Source: a virus. Taken from it: a stretch of 46,315 nucleotides of DNA. Shown here piece by piece: positions 18,097-27,600 of this stretch. Each line of letters begins with the position of its first letter. Positions within the stretch are counted from its first letter, which is position 1. Where the stretch lies: positions 1 through 46,315 of IMG/VR virus record IMGVR_UViG_3300010885_032216; one strand, 5' to 3'. Under the pieces are notes generated by a model that saw only the letters and a list, made by a program, of their open reading frames with translations, was not told the DNA's origin and searched no databases. A program made the translations under genes and the position numbers.

Positions 18097-20199
18097 TTAA
18101 TTAGCTTCAATAATTCTACCGTTATGTGTCGGTTTATTATTTCTGTTTATAGTTCCTACTACGGGGAAAAATGTTGAAGGTTGCGCTTGAGGTTTTTTAA
18201 TTTCTATTACAGCGTCCGCCCCCAAACATCCTATCATAGAAGATACACTTAAATCGAAAGGTGTCCACTTCGTAACGTCAAATACTAACCAATCCTTTAA
18301 AGTATTATTAAATGGCATGAATCCCATCTCTCCTGTCTTTTCGTTCTGTCCACAATGGTTTGTTATCCAACTCGACTGATATTCTGTTAATTGTTGTCTT
18401 GTTTTACCGTCAGCATTCGCTAATCCTGCATCCACATTCTTTTCCGAATCCTCAATAAAAGCATCGTTTGTCATTGAAGGAGCAGGTAATAAATAATTAT
18501 GCAAATCCCTATTTCTAAAATAATCATTGCAATTCCTTACGTTTCTTTCAGGTAATAAAGCCCACCCAAAATAAATACATTGCATAATCATATCTTCATA
18601 TACAAGCAAAGGGTCTTTTAACCTATTCCAATATTCAGAAATGTAATGTTTATGTTTTATAGTGTGCATGGAATCAGCTTTCTTTACTCCATGACTTGCC
18701 GCCTTTGAAGGTTTACCATCTGCTCGTACATTGACTGCCGAATAAGGGTCTAATGAAAATAATCCCTTATGTGTATTCGAAGGGGACTTAGCACCATTCT
18801 TTATTATCCATTGATTACATTCTTCTTTAGGAGGAAACCAAGCAAACGACCATTTACACATTGGGTCATCCCATTTTGTTTTTATCCATTCAACTCCATT
18901 AGGATTGTCTCTTATACCGCCTATCCATTGGAAATAACCATACTCTAAGGTATCTTCAATGCCATGAATATCGTTATATTCTATTTGTTGATAAACTTTA
19001 GCAATATCCCAACTCATTAATTCATTAGCAGGATTGATAAACATATCATCTTCGTTAAAAGGATACTCCCTTCTATGTTCATAATAACCAACCATATCTC
19101 CTGCATCTTTATACGCCTTCCTTTCATCTTCTAAGTAAGGTTTTGCCCCTTTGGTTATCCACTCCCCATCAATACCCATAACAGGCTTTTCGGGTGTTTC
19201 AATAACACTCATTCCGTATTCATCAATATGCCCCTCAAAACCATCGTAGGCAGGTGTGAAATATCGGTATAGTCCACTCACAGTTCTACCATTTTCTGTT
19301 TTTTGGGTAAAGTCAGAAAGTTCCCAAATCTTTTTAAACTTAGCACCGCCCTTTCCTTGCTCATTTACAGATGAACCAAACATACATTTACCTGTTATCC
19401 TTGCACCTTTTGATAGGAATTTTCTTGCCTTACTCCACCAAACTTCAACATTAGCTTCTTCCCACTTGCCAGGCTCATCACAAAGGATACGTTTTACAGC
19501 CATACTATCAAAAGAGTTCTCTCTTGTATTTCTCCATGATATTGTAGTATTTAAGGCAATCTTTCGCTCTTGCTTTAATGTTTTTGAGGTGATACGTTGT
19601 ACTGGCTTATCGAATACAATTTTAGTTTCGGAACTTGTTTTTTCTTGTGGCTTCAGAAAATCCCTATACTTTTCAAGTGCGAACTTTAATTTAAGGAAAC
19701 ATTCTTTAGCATCACTTCCTGTCTTTGACATAATACCATAATTGGCATTAAAGGTTCGCCTTGCGTGATTTAGAATATTTGATAAGGCACGATAAGAATA
19801 ACCATCTCTTCTTTTCTTTCCGTAATCCTGCCCGAAACAATCGGGGTCTTTGTCGCATATCTCCCAATGGTAAAACCAACGTCTATCACTATCTCTGTAA
19901 TCAGGATAACCAACGTCAAGTTGAAATTCATTAAGATAATGGAAATGGTCGCCTGTGATATAAGTCTTTACTCCGTTATTAAAAAATGTATATCCAAAAG
20001 TACAATAATCATCTATTTTATTTATAAACACTTCTTGTTCGGAAGGAGACAATGAATCCCAATATTCAGGCAACTCTACTCTTTTCCACTTTTGAAGATG
20101 TTTCTTTACTTTGTAATTATCTACGTCCTTATCCTTTGGTAAATCAGGATAAGTGTAAACAATTCCTTTGTAAATTTCCTCCTTAACTTGCTGTTCCAT
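18097..20199 (-). CDS. Terminase large subunit (packaging ATPase and nuclease)
   Basis: A 700-aa packaging motor. The Walker A region is deviant: QDYGKKRRDGYSYR (about 124-137). A Walker B-like strand, KRILCDEPGKWEE (about 236-248), carries the Asp-Glu pair. A motif like C follows near TGKCMFGSSV. The nuclease half begins near FSLDPYSAVNVR, whose Asp could bind metal, and includes EDMIMQCIYFGWALLPERN. The N-terminal 110 residues, with HFHYLNEF and YPDYRDSDRRWFYHWE, are typical of large terminases of Bacteroidota podoviruses. The enzyme translocates DNA into the procapsid and cuts concatemers. It overlaps the start region of the 139-aa gene by 17 bases, so the two are likely co-translated. Confidence 0.88.
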   Translation of the reverse strand: MEQQVKEEIYKGIVYTYPDLPKDKDVDNYKVKKHLQKWKRVELPEYWDSLSPSEQEVFINKIDDYCTFGYTFFNNGVKTYITGDHFHYLNEFQLDVGYPDYRDSDRRWFYHWEICDKDPDCFGQDYGKKRRDGYSYRALSNILNHARRTFNANYGIMSKTGSDAKECFLKLKFALEKYRDFLKPQEKTSSETKIVFDKPVQRITSKTLKQERKIALNTTISWRNTRENSFDSMAVKRILCDEPGKWEEANVEVWWSKARKFLSKGARITGKCMFGSSVNEQGKGGAKFKKIWELSDFTQKTENGRTVSGLYRYFTPAYDGFEGHIDEYGMSVIETPEKPVMGIDGEWITKGAKPYLEDERKAYKDAGDMVGYYEHRREYPFNEDDMFINPANELMSWDIAKVYQQIEYNDIHGIEDTLEYGYFQWIGGIRDNPNGVEWIKTKWDDPMCKWSFAWFPPKEECNQWIIKNGAKSPSNTHKGLFSLDPYSAVNVRADGKPSKAASHGVKKADSMHTIKHKHYISEYWNRLKDPLLVYEDMIMQCIYFGWALLPERNVRNCNDYFRNRDLHNYLLPAPSMTNDAFIEDSEKNVDAGLANADGKTRQQLTEYQSSWITNHCGQNEKTGEMGFMPFNNTLKDWLVFDVTKWTPFDLSVSSMIGCLGADAVIEIKKPQAQPSTFFPVVGTINRNNKPTHNGRIIEAN

Positions 20200-20602
20200 T
20201 TTTTTGATGTTTCAATGCAAGGTGTTCGGCTGTTCCTGCTTCAGATAAAAGTTTCTTTTCTACTTCATCTTTTTGTTCGGGGGTCATTAGTTTTCTTAAC
20301 TCGAATAGAGTCTTATTAAGAGATAATATGTTTTCAAAATACCACTTAGTCCTATCGAATGACTTATCATCTTTACTTGCAAATAAATCTACAAATCCAT
20401 TTTGGGTAGATTGTTTTACACCATCTTCATTCAACTCAAACGTCTCTTCACCTAATTTTAATTGTTTGTTGAAACTTCGGATTTGATGGTAAACAGTTAA
20501 ATAAGTCTCTACAATAGGACTTGTTTCAAATATCAATAATTTTTGCTCAATTTCTGCAACATAAGCGAGAACCGCCTTGTCTTTTATTACAGGTCTTTCC
20601 AT
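20183..20602 (-). CDS. Hypothetical protein upstream of terminase (possible small terminase subunit)
   Basis: A 139-aa, mostly helical, charged protein. Segments KAVLAYVAEIEQKLLIFE and TYLTVYHQIRSFNKQLKL suggest helical pairs, and the C-terminal half (FDRTKWYFENILSLNKTLFELRKLMTPEQKDEVEKKLL) looks like oligomerising helices. It overlaps the large terminase gene, the usual site for the small subunit, but no helix-turn-helix is obvious. The A/T leader shared with two other late genes precedes its ATG. A packaging accessory protein is the likely alternative. Confidence 0.5.
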   Translation of the reverse strand: MERPVIKDKAVLAYVAEIEQKLLIFETSPIVETYLTVYHQIRSFNKQLKLGEETFELNEDGVKQSTQNGFVDLFASKDDKSFDRTKWYFENILSLNKTLFELRKLMTPEQKDEVEKKLLSEAGTAEHLALKHQKNGTAS

Positions 20603-20625
20603 TATATTATATTAAATTGTATTCT

Positions 20626-20658
20626 AAAAAGAAAGGAGGTATTACCCTCCTATCTTTC
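20626..20658 (-). terminator. Intrinsic terminator after the fibre-like gene
   Basis: The minus-strand hairpin GATAGGAGG...CCTCCTTTC (20658-20631) is followed by TTTTT (20630-20626). It lies 27 bp past the stop of the fibre-like gene. The terminase genes beyond it would depend on read-through or on another promoter. Confidence 0.8.
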
Positions 20659-20684
20659 ACTTATTACTAAACTAAAAAAAACTT

Positions 20685-22220
20685 TTAAGCGTTAATTAGT
20701 GCCGCTACCTCTACGGGTGTTTCATTTACCAATAAAGGATAAGGTGCAGCACTTGACTTGTCGTTAAATAAAATCTTTGTTACCGAATTACTGAATGTAG
20801 CCGTAAAGGTTGCGCCTATACCACTTGCACTTGCGCCTGTTGATGAAACAGGATTGCTTGGTGCTACTGTGTATGCCCCGCCATCTGTTATTGAGAAGGT
20901 ATTTATACCCATTACTATTGTTACTGTTGCGCCTGTTGCTCCGTTTGTTACAGCGTTATTTGTTAAAGTTGGGTTTACAGTGTAGCTTCCTGCATTTGTT
21001 ATAGAGATAATTGCATTTACGCCCATTACAAATGTGCAGAGCATTCCTGTTCCTGTTCCTGTTACGGCTGTTGTTTCACTTACTGCAATAGACGTTGGGT
21101 TCACAGTATAAACACCCGCTGTGGTTAAAGAAAGTGTTTTTACTCCCATTTTTAAAATTACAGTCGCCCCTGACAAACTTCCTCCCGTTACGGGTTCTAC
21201 CGTTATATCTGTTGGATTTACTGTGTAATTTCCCGCTAATGTTATTGCTCCTACTGCTGATATAGAACCACCACCATCAATAGTAACAGCGCACTGAAAC
21301 TTTGTTCCTGTTCCTGTTGTTCCTGTTATTGTTGCTGCGCCCGGTGTTCCTCCTGAACCAACTCCAACAACATCAACCGTTATAACTTTTGTGCTCGTTA
21401 CTGTAAATACAGCTTCTGTTCCTGTTCCTCCATCGGGATTTACGGTATCTCCCGGAGCGTACCCTGCTCCTGCATCGTCAGGTGTCGCTGTGATAGAAAC
21501 AACCTTTGAATTGAACTCCATTTCCGCTACTACCGAAGATGTGCCACCTGCAACGATTAATTGGACTGTTGGGTCTGCACTTGTCCCTGCTGCTGTTACT
21601 GCCCCACTTACAAGTTTTGTGGTATCTACAATTCCTGTTGCGATATGACTGTGTGTACCTCCCGCAAAGTTAAATGTTTCTGTCGGAATCCATGCTGTTC
21701 CTGCTGCTGCTAAAACGGCTGAATTAAGAGATTTATTTGCCGATGTAGCAGATGTTATCTCTGTAATATTTTCAAAGTAAGATGGATTTGCGTAGAAAGT
21801 TGTTGATGTAGTGTTGTTTGTTAAAGCTATTGTAGTTGTACAGTTCGTATTTACTGTCGATGGACTTGCATTAAGAACTTTTACGTCCGCCACTTCGGGT
21901 AAGTTTGAATTGTATAATACTTTAGAATGTCCGTTCCAATCGCTAATTTCTATTACTCGGCTATTATTATAGCAAACATTTACGTTTGAACTTCCATCTT
22001 GTGGTATAGTTGCTTCGATGAATAATGCTTGTGTTGCGTACCCCGCTAAAGTAGCTGTCGATACAGATAGAGTAACATTCAAGTTTGTCCCTTGACCTGT
22101 TTCGTATGTCAAAATAGATTTTGAATTTGAATCGTCTGTTGCGTAAATTACTTTATCTACGTCAAGAACAAAAGGTGTACCATCTGATGATACAAGTGAT
22201 AATGATGTCTCTGTTGCCAT
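20685..22220 (-). CDS. Repeat-rich fibre-like structural protein
   Basis: 511 aa starting at MATETSLSLVSSDGTPFVLD. An in-frame ATG 30 codons further upstream is rejected because it would encode the late palindrome and promoter. The N-terminal 150 residues are beta-rich. From about 230 on the chain holds several units of roughly 45 residues with the signature G-x-Y-T-V-N-P-T followed by Gly/Thr/Ala-rich segments and a hydrophobic KMGVK or VMGIN strand, about five copies. Such repeats are common in phage fibres and suggest a stacked beta structure. It is transcribed leftward from the shared divergent late promoter. A head fibre or tail fibre is likely; I cannot tell which. Confidence 0.6.
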   Translation of the reverse strand: MATETSLSLVSSDGTPFVLDVDKVIYATDDSNSKSILTYETGQGTNLNVTLSVSTATLAGYATQALFIEATIPQDGSSNVNVCYNNSRVIEISDWNGHSKVLYNSNLPEVADVKVLNASPSTVNTNCTTTIALTNNTTSTTFYANPSYFENITEITSATSANKSLNSAVLAAAGTAWIPTETFNFAGGTHSHIATGIVDTTKLVSGAVTAAGTSADPTVQLIVAGGTSSVVAEMEFNSKVVSITATPDDAGAGYAPGDTVNPDGGTGTEAVFTVTSTKVITVDVVGVGSGGTPGAATITGTTGTGTKFQCAVTIDGGGSISAVGAITLAGNYTVNPTDITVEPVTGGSLSGATVILKMGVKTLSLTTAGVYTVNPTSIAVSETTAVTGTGTGMLCTFVMGVNAIISITNAGSYTVNPTLTNNAVTNGATGATVTIVMGINTFSITDGGAYTVAPSNPVSSTGASASGIGATFTATFSNSVTKILFNDKSSAAPYPLLVNETPVEVAALINA

Positions 22221-22244
22221 TTTATTTTGTGGTTTTAATTTGTG

Positions 22245-22353
22245 CAAAATTAACTTATGGTTGAATAGAATTTTAATCTTACCTTTGTATTGTTCTTTAT
22301 AGTGAACCATACACCAAATAAAACAATAGGTATTTTAATAGTTAGTAATTTTG
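22245..22353. promoter_or_regulatory. Divergent late promoters L1 (-) and L5 (+) sharing one palindrome
   Basis: The palindrome GTTCTTTATAGTGAAC (22292-22307) sits midway between two -7 boxes. Leftward, TAATTTTGCA (TAATTTTG at 22252-22245) with a 39-nt gap drives the fibre-like gene. Rightward, TAATTTTGCA (TAATTTTG at 22346-22353) with a 38-nt gap drives the 254-aa, 496-aa and 2482-aa genes. One bound activator could serve both. Confidence 0.85.
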
Positions 22354-22397
22354 CACCTATTAAGATTTAATATGACTAACCTTAAAATATAAATAAT

Positions 22398-23162
22398 ATG
22401 GCAGGAATGGATTGGATGGCGATTGGCAACAGTTCGGGGCAATTAACCCAAGCAGGTATTCAACTTGCAATCGCGGCAGATAAAAAGAGACAAGCCAAAG
22501 GGATAGATGACACATATCGTATCCCCGATGAAATATATCAAAATTTATCACAAGCACACCAACAAGCAATGCAAGGAATGTCAGCACAAGAGGCTAATAA
22601 CTTTGCTAAAAATGTGTATAACCAACAAACGTATGCTAATCAAGGTGCAACTGATAGAAAAGCAGGTATCATAGGATTAGGTCAAACGAATGAAGCGGCT
22701 AACAATGCTTTCTTACAATACGCAGGAATGAATAGTGCCGTACAACGTGCTAACCAAGATAAATTATATGGTATGAGAAGTAACCTTGCAGATTACAAGG
22801 ATATGCAATGGGTTCACAATATCGACCAACCTTATCAGAAATTAATGGGACAGCATGATGCTTATCTTACCGCTTCGGGACGGCAAGCAAGTCAAGCAAT
22901 GGCAAGTGCCGCAGGTTCTAATGCTGATTCGGGAGGACTTGGTAAAAACGATGCCATTGGAAATCAAGGATTACAGAAATCTATGTCAGCACCTTATAGT
23001 GGAAACCCTTATGCTAAGAATGCAGGGACTTATACCGCACCAAACGAAAATATGTTTAACAGAAGCCCTTACGGTGATAATCCATACGGAGGTAATGCAG
23101 GTTCATTCCAAGACCCGAATGCTGGTGCAGGTATGTTTAATAGAGGTGGAACTAAATGGTAA
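22398..23162 (+). CDS. Putative small internal virion protein
   Basis: A 254-aa protein rich in Gln, Ala, Asn, Gly and Met. A hydrophobic N-terminus (MAGMDWMAIGNSSGQLTQAGIQLAIAA) precedes helical Gln/Ala segments (ADKKRQAKG ... YQNLSQAHQQAMQGMSAQEANNF). The last 80 residues are low complexity with NPYAKNAGTY and NPYGGNAGSF repeats. Composition and place, first of three co-directional late genes ending in a giant protein, resemble small internal virion (ejection) proteins of podoviruses, which leave the head with the DNA and help build a channel through the envelope. The function is inferred. It is followed after 11 bp by the next gene. Confidence 0.5.
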   Translation: MAGMDWMAIGNSSGQLTQAGIQLAIAADKKRQAKGIDDTYRIPDEIYQNLSQAHQQAMQGMSAQEANNFAKNVYNQQTYANQGATDRKAGIIGLGQTNEAANNAFLQYAGMNSAVQRANQDKLYGMRSNLADYKDMQWVHNIDQPYQKLMGQHDAYLTASGRQASQAMASAAGSNADSGGLGKNDAIGNQGLQKSMSAPYSGNPYAKNAGTYTAPNENMFNRSPYGDNPYGGNAGSFQDPNAGAGMFNRGGTKW

Positions 23163-23173
23163 ATAAATAAACT

Positions 23174-24664
23174 ATGTACGATATTTCAGCGCACCCATAC
23201 CAGCCACAGCCCGACATGATAAACAAAAGTGCGGGAGTTGTTAATGACCCTGCTATTGATTTAGGGTATGCAAAGTTACACGAAGACCAACAACAAAGAC
23301 GACAAGCGCAGGAGGAACATAACCAACAACTTCACGCAAAAATGTTGGACGATAAACTATCAAAAGTAAAAGATAGTATCCGCCCTGCCGACCAAGAGGC
23401 GATTGCTAAAAAACAATCCGATTACGCCAAAATAGTTGAAGATAATATTGAGGGTATGCGTAAAGGCGATACTAAATCTATATTAGCAATCAACGAAGCG
23501 GAAAGAAACTTAAATAGTACTATTGCTGAATCTAATGCGCTCTATCAAAAAGAAACCGCTATTTCACATGGATTAAAAGGTGATGAATATGGTTTTGAAG
23601 ATTGGAATAAGTCAACACAGACACCTTATGTAGATAGTAAAGATAGTTACGTTAATCATATCCCGAAAGCAAAACAAGACTTGCAAAAGGAATGGAATAC
23701 GGAGTATGTACCGGGACTTATACAATCAAAAGCGATGTCGGGGTATGCGACAAATAATCCCGATGGAAGCACAACATGGACTACAACAGGTATTTTAGAT
23801 AAAGATGCGGTTGATTCGGCAAAGGAAAAGATGTTTTTAAACAGTAAAAATGCGGCAAGTGAAATACACAACCGATTCCAATATGAGAAAAACTCCGACA
23901 ATCCTTCATCTCTAAAAACAAAGTATGCTTATCAAGACCAAGAGGGTGAGAAGTTAGACTACAAACAAGCGTTCAAAGATGCTTTATATACTCCTGATGT
24001 TATTAATACAGCGCATACGGGGCAGAAGCCTCAACCTGCACAATGGCAATCAGCAGGAGCAACAGCAAAAAACAATCCTGTTAATTTTGGATATTTGCCC
24101 GACAATAAATCGGTAGTTGAAATGAACGATAAAGTTGTTTCACTAACAGATGCTAATGGAAGACCTTTAAATACAAATCAGTTTATAGTAAAACATGATG
24201 AAAGCACAGGAGAACCTATCGCGGTAGAAGCTAAAATTAATTACACACCTGCTGAAAAATCTGCTGATAAGGAATGGAGTACTTATGATAAATTATTAAA
24301 AGACTACAAACAAAGAGTTCAGCAAGGGATAGATAACGCTAAAAAAACGTCTAAAAATTTAGGCGACCAAAAACTAAAAGAGGAGGAAGCTATGATTATT
24401 ATTGGCGACCCACCTCCCGCACCAAAGGTAGAGCGACCTATTTATAAAAATGGGGAGATTGTACCTATAACAGATAAGGAACAAGTTAAATCGGTACTTA
24501 ATCAGTTCCCTGTAAACATAACTGATGCTTATAAAGGAGGATTGAAAGGAGTTAATTACACAGGCAGGAAAGAAATAATAAACACCCCCGAACAAAAGTC
24601 TGACAAAAAAACTTGGCAAGAAATGAACGGAGTTAAACCTAAAAAGAAAATAACAGGATTCTAA
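23174..24664 (+). CDS. Putative internal virion protein, helical
   Basis: 496 aa, highly charged and Gln/Lys/Asp-rich, with long helices (KLHEDQQQRRQAQEEHNQQLHAKMLDDKLSKVKD, about 35-70; AINEAERNLNSTIAESNALYQKE, about 110-130; KEWSTYDKLLKDYKQRVQQGIDNAKKTSKNLGDQKLKEEE, about 365-405). The last 80 residues are Pro/Lys-rich and contain PPPAPKVERPIYKNGEIVPI. No membrane segment or enzyme motif is visible. The stop overlaps the next ATG as TAATG, so translation is probably coupled to that of the 2482-aa protein. The middle-size member of an ejection-protein set is the likely role. Confidence 0.5.
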   Translation: MYDISAHPYQPQPDMINKSAGVVNDPAIDLGYAKLHEDQQQRRQAQEEHNQQLHAKMLDDKLSKVKDSIRPADQEAIAKKQSDYAKIVEDNIEGMRKGDTKSILAINEAERNLNSTIAESNALYQKETAISHGLKGDEYGFEDWNKSTQTPYVDSKDSYVNHIPKAKQDLQKEWNTEYVPGLIQSKAMSGYATNNPDGSTTWTTTGILDKDAVDSAKEKMFLNSKNAASEIHNRFQYEKNSDNPSSLKTKYAYQDQEGEKLDYKQAFKDALYTPDVINTAHTGQKPQPAQWQSAGATAKNNPVNFGYLPDNKSVVEMNDKVVSLTDANGRPLNTNQFIVKHDESTGEPIAVEAKINYTPAEKSADKEWSTYDKLLKDYKQRVQQGIDNAKKTSKNLGDQKLKEEEAMIIIGDPPPAPKVERPIYKNGEIVPITDKEQVKSVLNQFPVNITDAYKGGLKGVNYTGRKEIINTPEQKSDKKTWQEMNGVKPKKKITGF

Positions 24665-27600
24665 TGGACGATAAAAAGAAGTTATTATACGATGCCGTAT
24701 CAAAAGATTATGATGTTGGTACATTCGATGAATTTAACGCTAAATTACAAGATTCCGAAAAACGTAAATCGTTTTACGATGGGGTAGGTAAGGAATATGA
24801 GTTGGGTACTTATGATGAATTTAATACTAAATTAGACGGCGCATTAAAAAAAAAAGACGAAACTATTTCACCTACTTCAAAGGTTGGTGGGCAAGATACG
24901 CAAACGCAAAAGTTAGGTTCAGAAGTCCAATCTACTTCGAGCATAGTAACAAAGAAAGTTGATTTAGACAACGCTAACATAGTTCAAAATAAACTACGAG
25001 ATTTATTAAAGAACAATGATAGTCCGGCTGTAAAAGATGCTATAACTAAAACTTTAGTAAAAAAAGGTTACGACCCTAATCAAATTACACAATTTTCAGA
25101 TAATATCTCTAATGCTAAAAAAGCGTTAGAGGTACTTACCCCCGCTTTAAATAATCAACAACAAGCACAACCTTACGAAGACGAAAATCCTGCAACAGCA
25201 GAGGTTAGAATGGAGCAAGTGCCAAAAGTTATTCCCGAAAAACCTATTTTATCTTATGCCGCACCACAAGTGAAAGCGCAAAGCGAAAAGGACGCTAAAG
25301 ATATAGCAAAGGCAAACGAACAAGCCCAAAAGAATACCATACCACAAAACGCTTATTTAGCAGGGAGGGCTTATACTACTTTAGGCGAACCTAATAAAGC
25401 TATCGAGATGTACAATACCGCTTTGGGTAACTTATCGAAAGATATTGAAACCAATGGGCGAAAAGTTTATACTGAAAGTGGAGTTAACACTCCAAATTCT
25501 ACCGATGCAATGGTACAGGAAACTGCTGTTAAAGCAGGACATAACCCTGCTAATATCTTTAATGGATTAGGTCACGCTTGGGCGCAAAAAGGTGATGATG
25601 AAAAGGCTTTAGATTATTATACGCAATCATTGAAGTATATGGGATACACTCCACCTGCATCAAAAGAAGGACAACCTGATAAAAATATTGCTTCAGAGCA
25701 ACAAGGAGAAGAAAGTCCTGAAAGCATAGCATTAAAAGGAATTGCAAGTATTAAATATAAGCAAGGAGATATACAAGGTTCGCAGGATGCCATTAAATTA
25801 GCGAATAATGAACTTGCTAAAAATCAAGAACAATACGGACTTGCACACAATATAGAACAAAATAAAGCGGAAGATATTGCTAACGCAAAACGCTCCTCCG
25901 AAATTGGTGATGTAGCAAGTGGATTAGAGGAATTTGTTAAAGGAGAGGGTCAATTAGGGATACTTAATCCTATCGGGCAAATGATAAGTGGTGTTCAAAG
26001 AGGTGGGCTTACGGTTGCGGAGGGGGCAAAACAATTTGGGGAGGGACTTAAACAAATTTCAGAAGGTAAGGTAGCAGGAAATGAAGATATATTAGGTGGT
26101 GCATTGACAGTTGTTAATGGAGTTGGCGAATCAGCTTTTGCAGGATTGCCCGAAGCGCAACAGTTCAACACTTTGTTAGGAGGCGCAAAAGATGTCATAA
26201 GTGCAACATTACCTAAAGATACTGCCGAAGTATTAAACAAAACTTTAGATATGCCTTTCCAATTTGCAACAACAGTTGGAGGAATGTTAGGTTGGAATCC
26301 CGAAGAAAAAAGTAATAGCAAGAAATTTCAGCAATTATTAGATACTTTAATTAGTTTCCCTTTAATGAGTGAGGGGCATAAATTAATATCGGGGCAACCA
26401 AGTACAATTCAAGATATAATTCAAAGTTCAAAAGATAAAAAGGAGGCAATTAAATTATCCGAGCAAAAAGATTTCATAAAACAAGCATACGAAAAATTAA
26501 GTGGTGCTAATATTGGAGATATAATAAAAGTTGCTAAGGAGAAAGGGTATAATGACCTTGCAGATGAACTAAGCAAATTGACGGCAGGTGATTTGGCTAA
26601 CCATGAAATTCGGAAAGAAACAAATGAAAAAATAGACAACCTCCATTCAATAATTAATGGTGCAGGGTTTAACACAAGAACTCCCGAAGCGCAACAAGCA
26701 CTACACAATGAGTATAAAAGTGCAATAGATAAACTTCATTCTATTGGTAAGGAGGAGTTAGATAATCACTTATCTGATGTAGAAAAAGAACATAATAAGT
26801 CGGTATTAGAGGATAAAATTGTAAACAACGAGGGTGAACTAAAAAAAGAAACAAATCCTTTTGCAAAAGAAGCATTACAAAAAGTTGTTGATGGATTAAA
26901 AGAAGAGTTATCGGCATATCAAGAACAATCTGATGAACAACAAGGGTTAAATAGGATACAAAATTTAAGGTCAGAAGCAAAAAAACTTTTACCTACCACC
27001 GAACCACCGAAAGTAGAATCGCCTGACGTTCCTGTGGAGGAAGTTAAACCCGAACCTATTGTAAAAGATGAAAAAGTAGGTAGTGGTGGAGGGGGAGATG
27101 TGCCGAAAGTTTTACAGAAAAGAAAGCCATTTGAAAAAGAAAATATAGCAGATAATAAAAAACAACAGAAAGATAAGTTAGAGAAAGAAATATCGGAATT
27201 AGAGCAACGAATATCCAAAAATAACTATACCGCTAAACAGAAGGTTGAAAAAAGTTTAACTATGCCTAAACCTTTTGGTGAAGGCGAGCCAAAAGAAAAA
27301 ACTATTATCAAAGATGGTGAAACATATAATTACGCAGGGAAAACGGCATCAAAAAAGAATTATATTTTTGAAATAAATAGAGAAACAACCGATGCTGAAA
27401 AACAAATAAATATTGACGAACAAAAACAGAATGACAAAAATGTATTAGATTATCAAAAAAATAAACTATCTGAATTAAATAGTGGCAAACTTGATAAAGA
27501 AATACAAGGCGAAATTGATAGAAGGCATGATGATTTATCAGAACGACATAAAGACGATATTGCGAGAAAGTTTTATCCAAACGAAAATAATGTTTCATCA

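Noticed and set aside
22221-22310. Longer start for the fibre-like protein (ATG at 22310)
   Set aside because: It would translate the late palindrome and the -7 box. The ATG at 22220 follows the promoter at a sensible distance.
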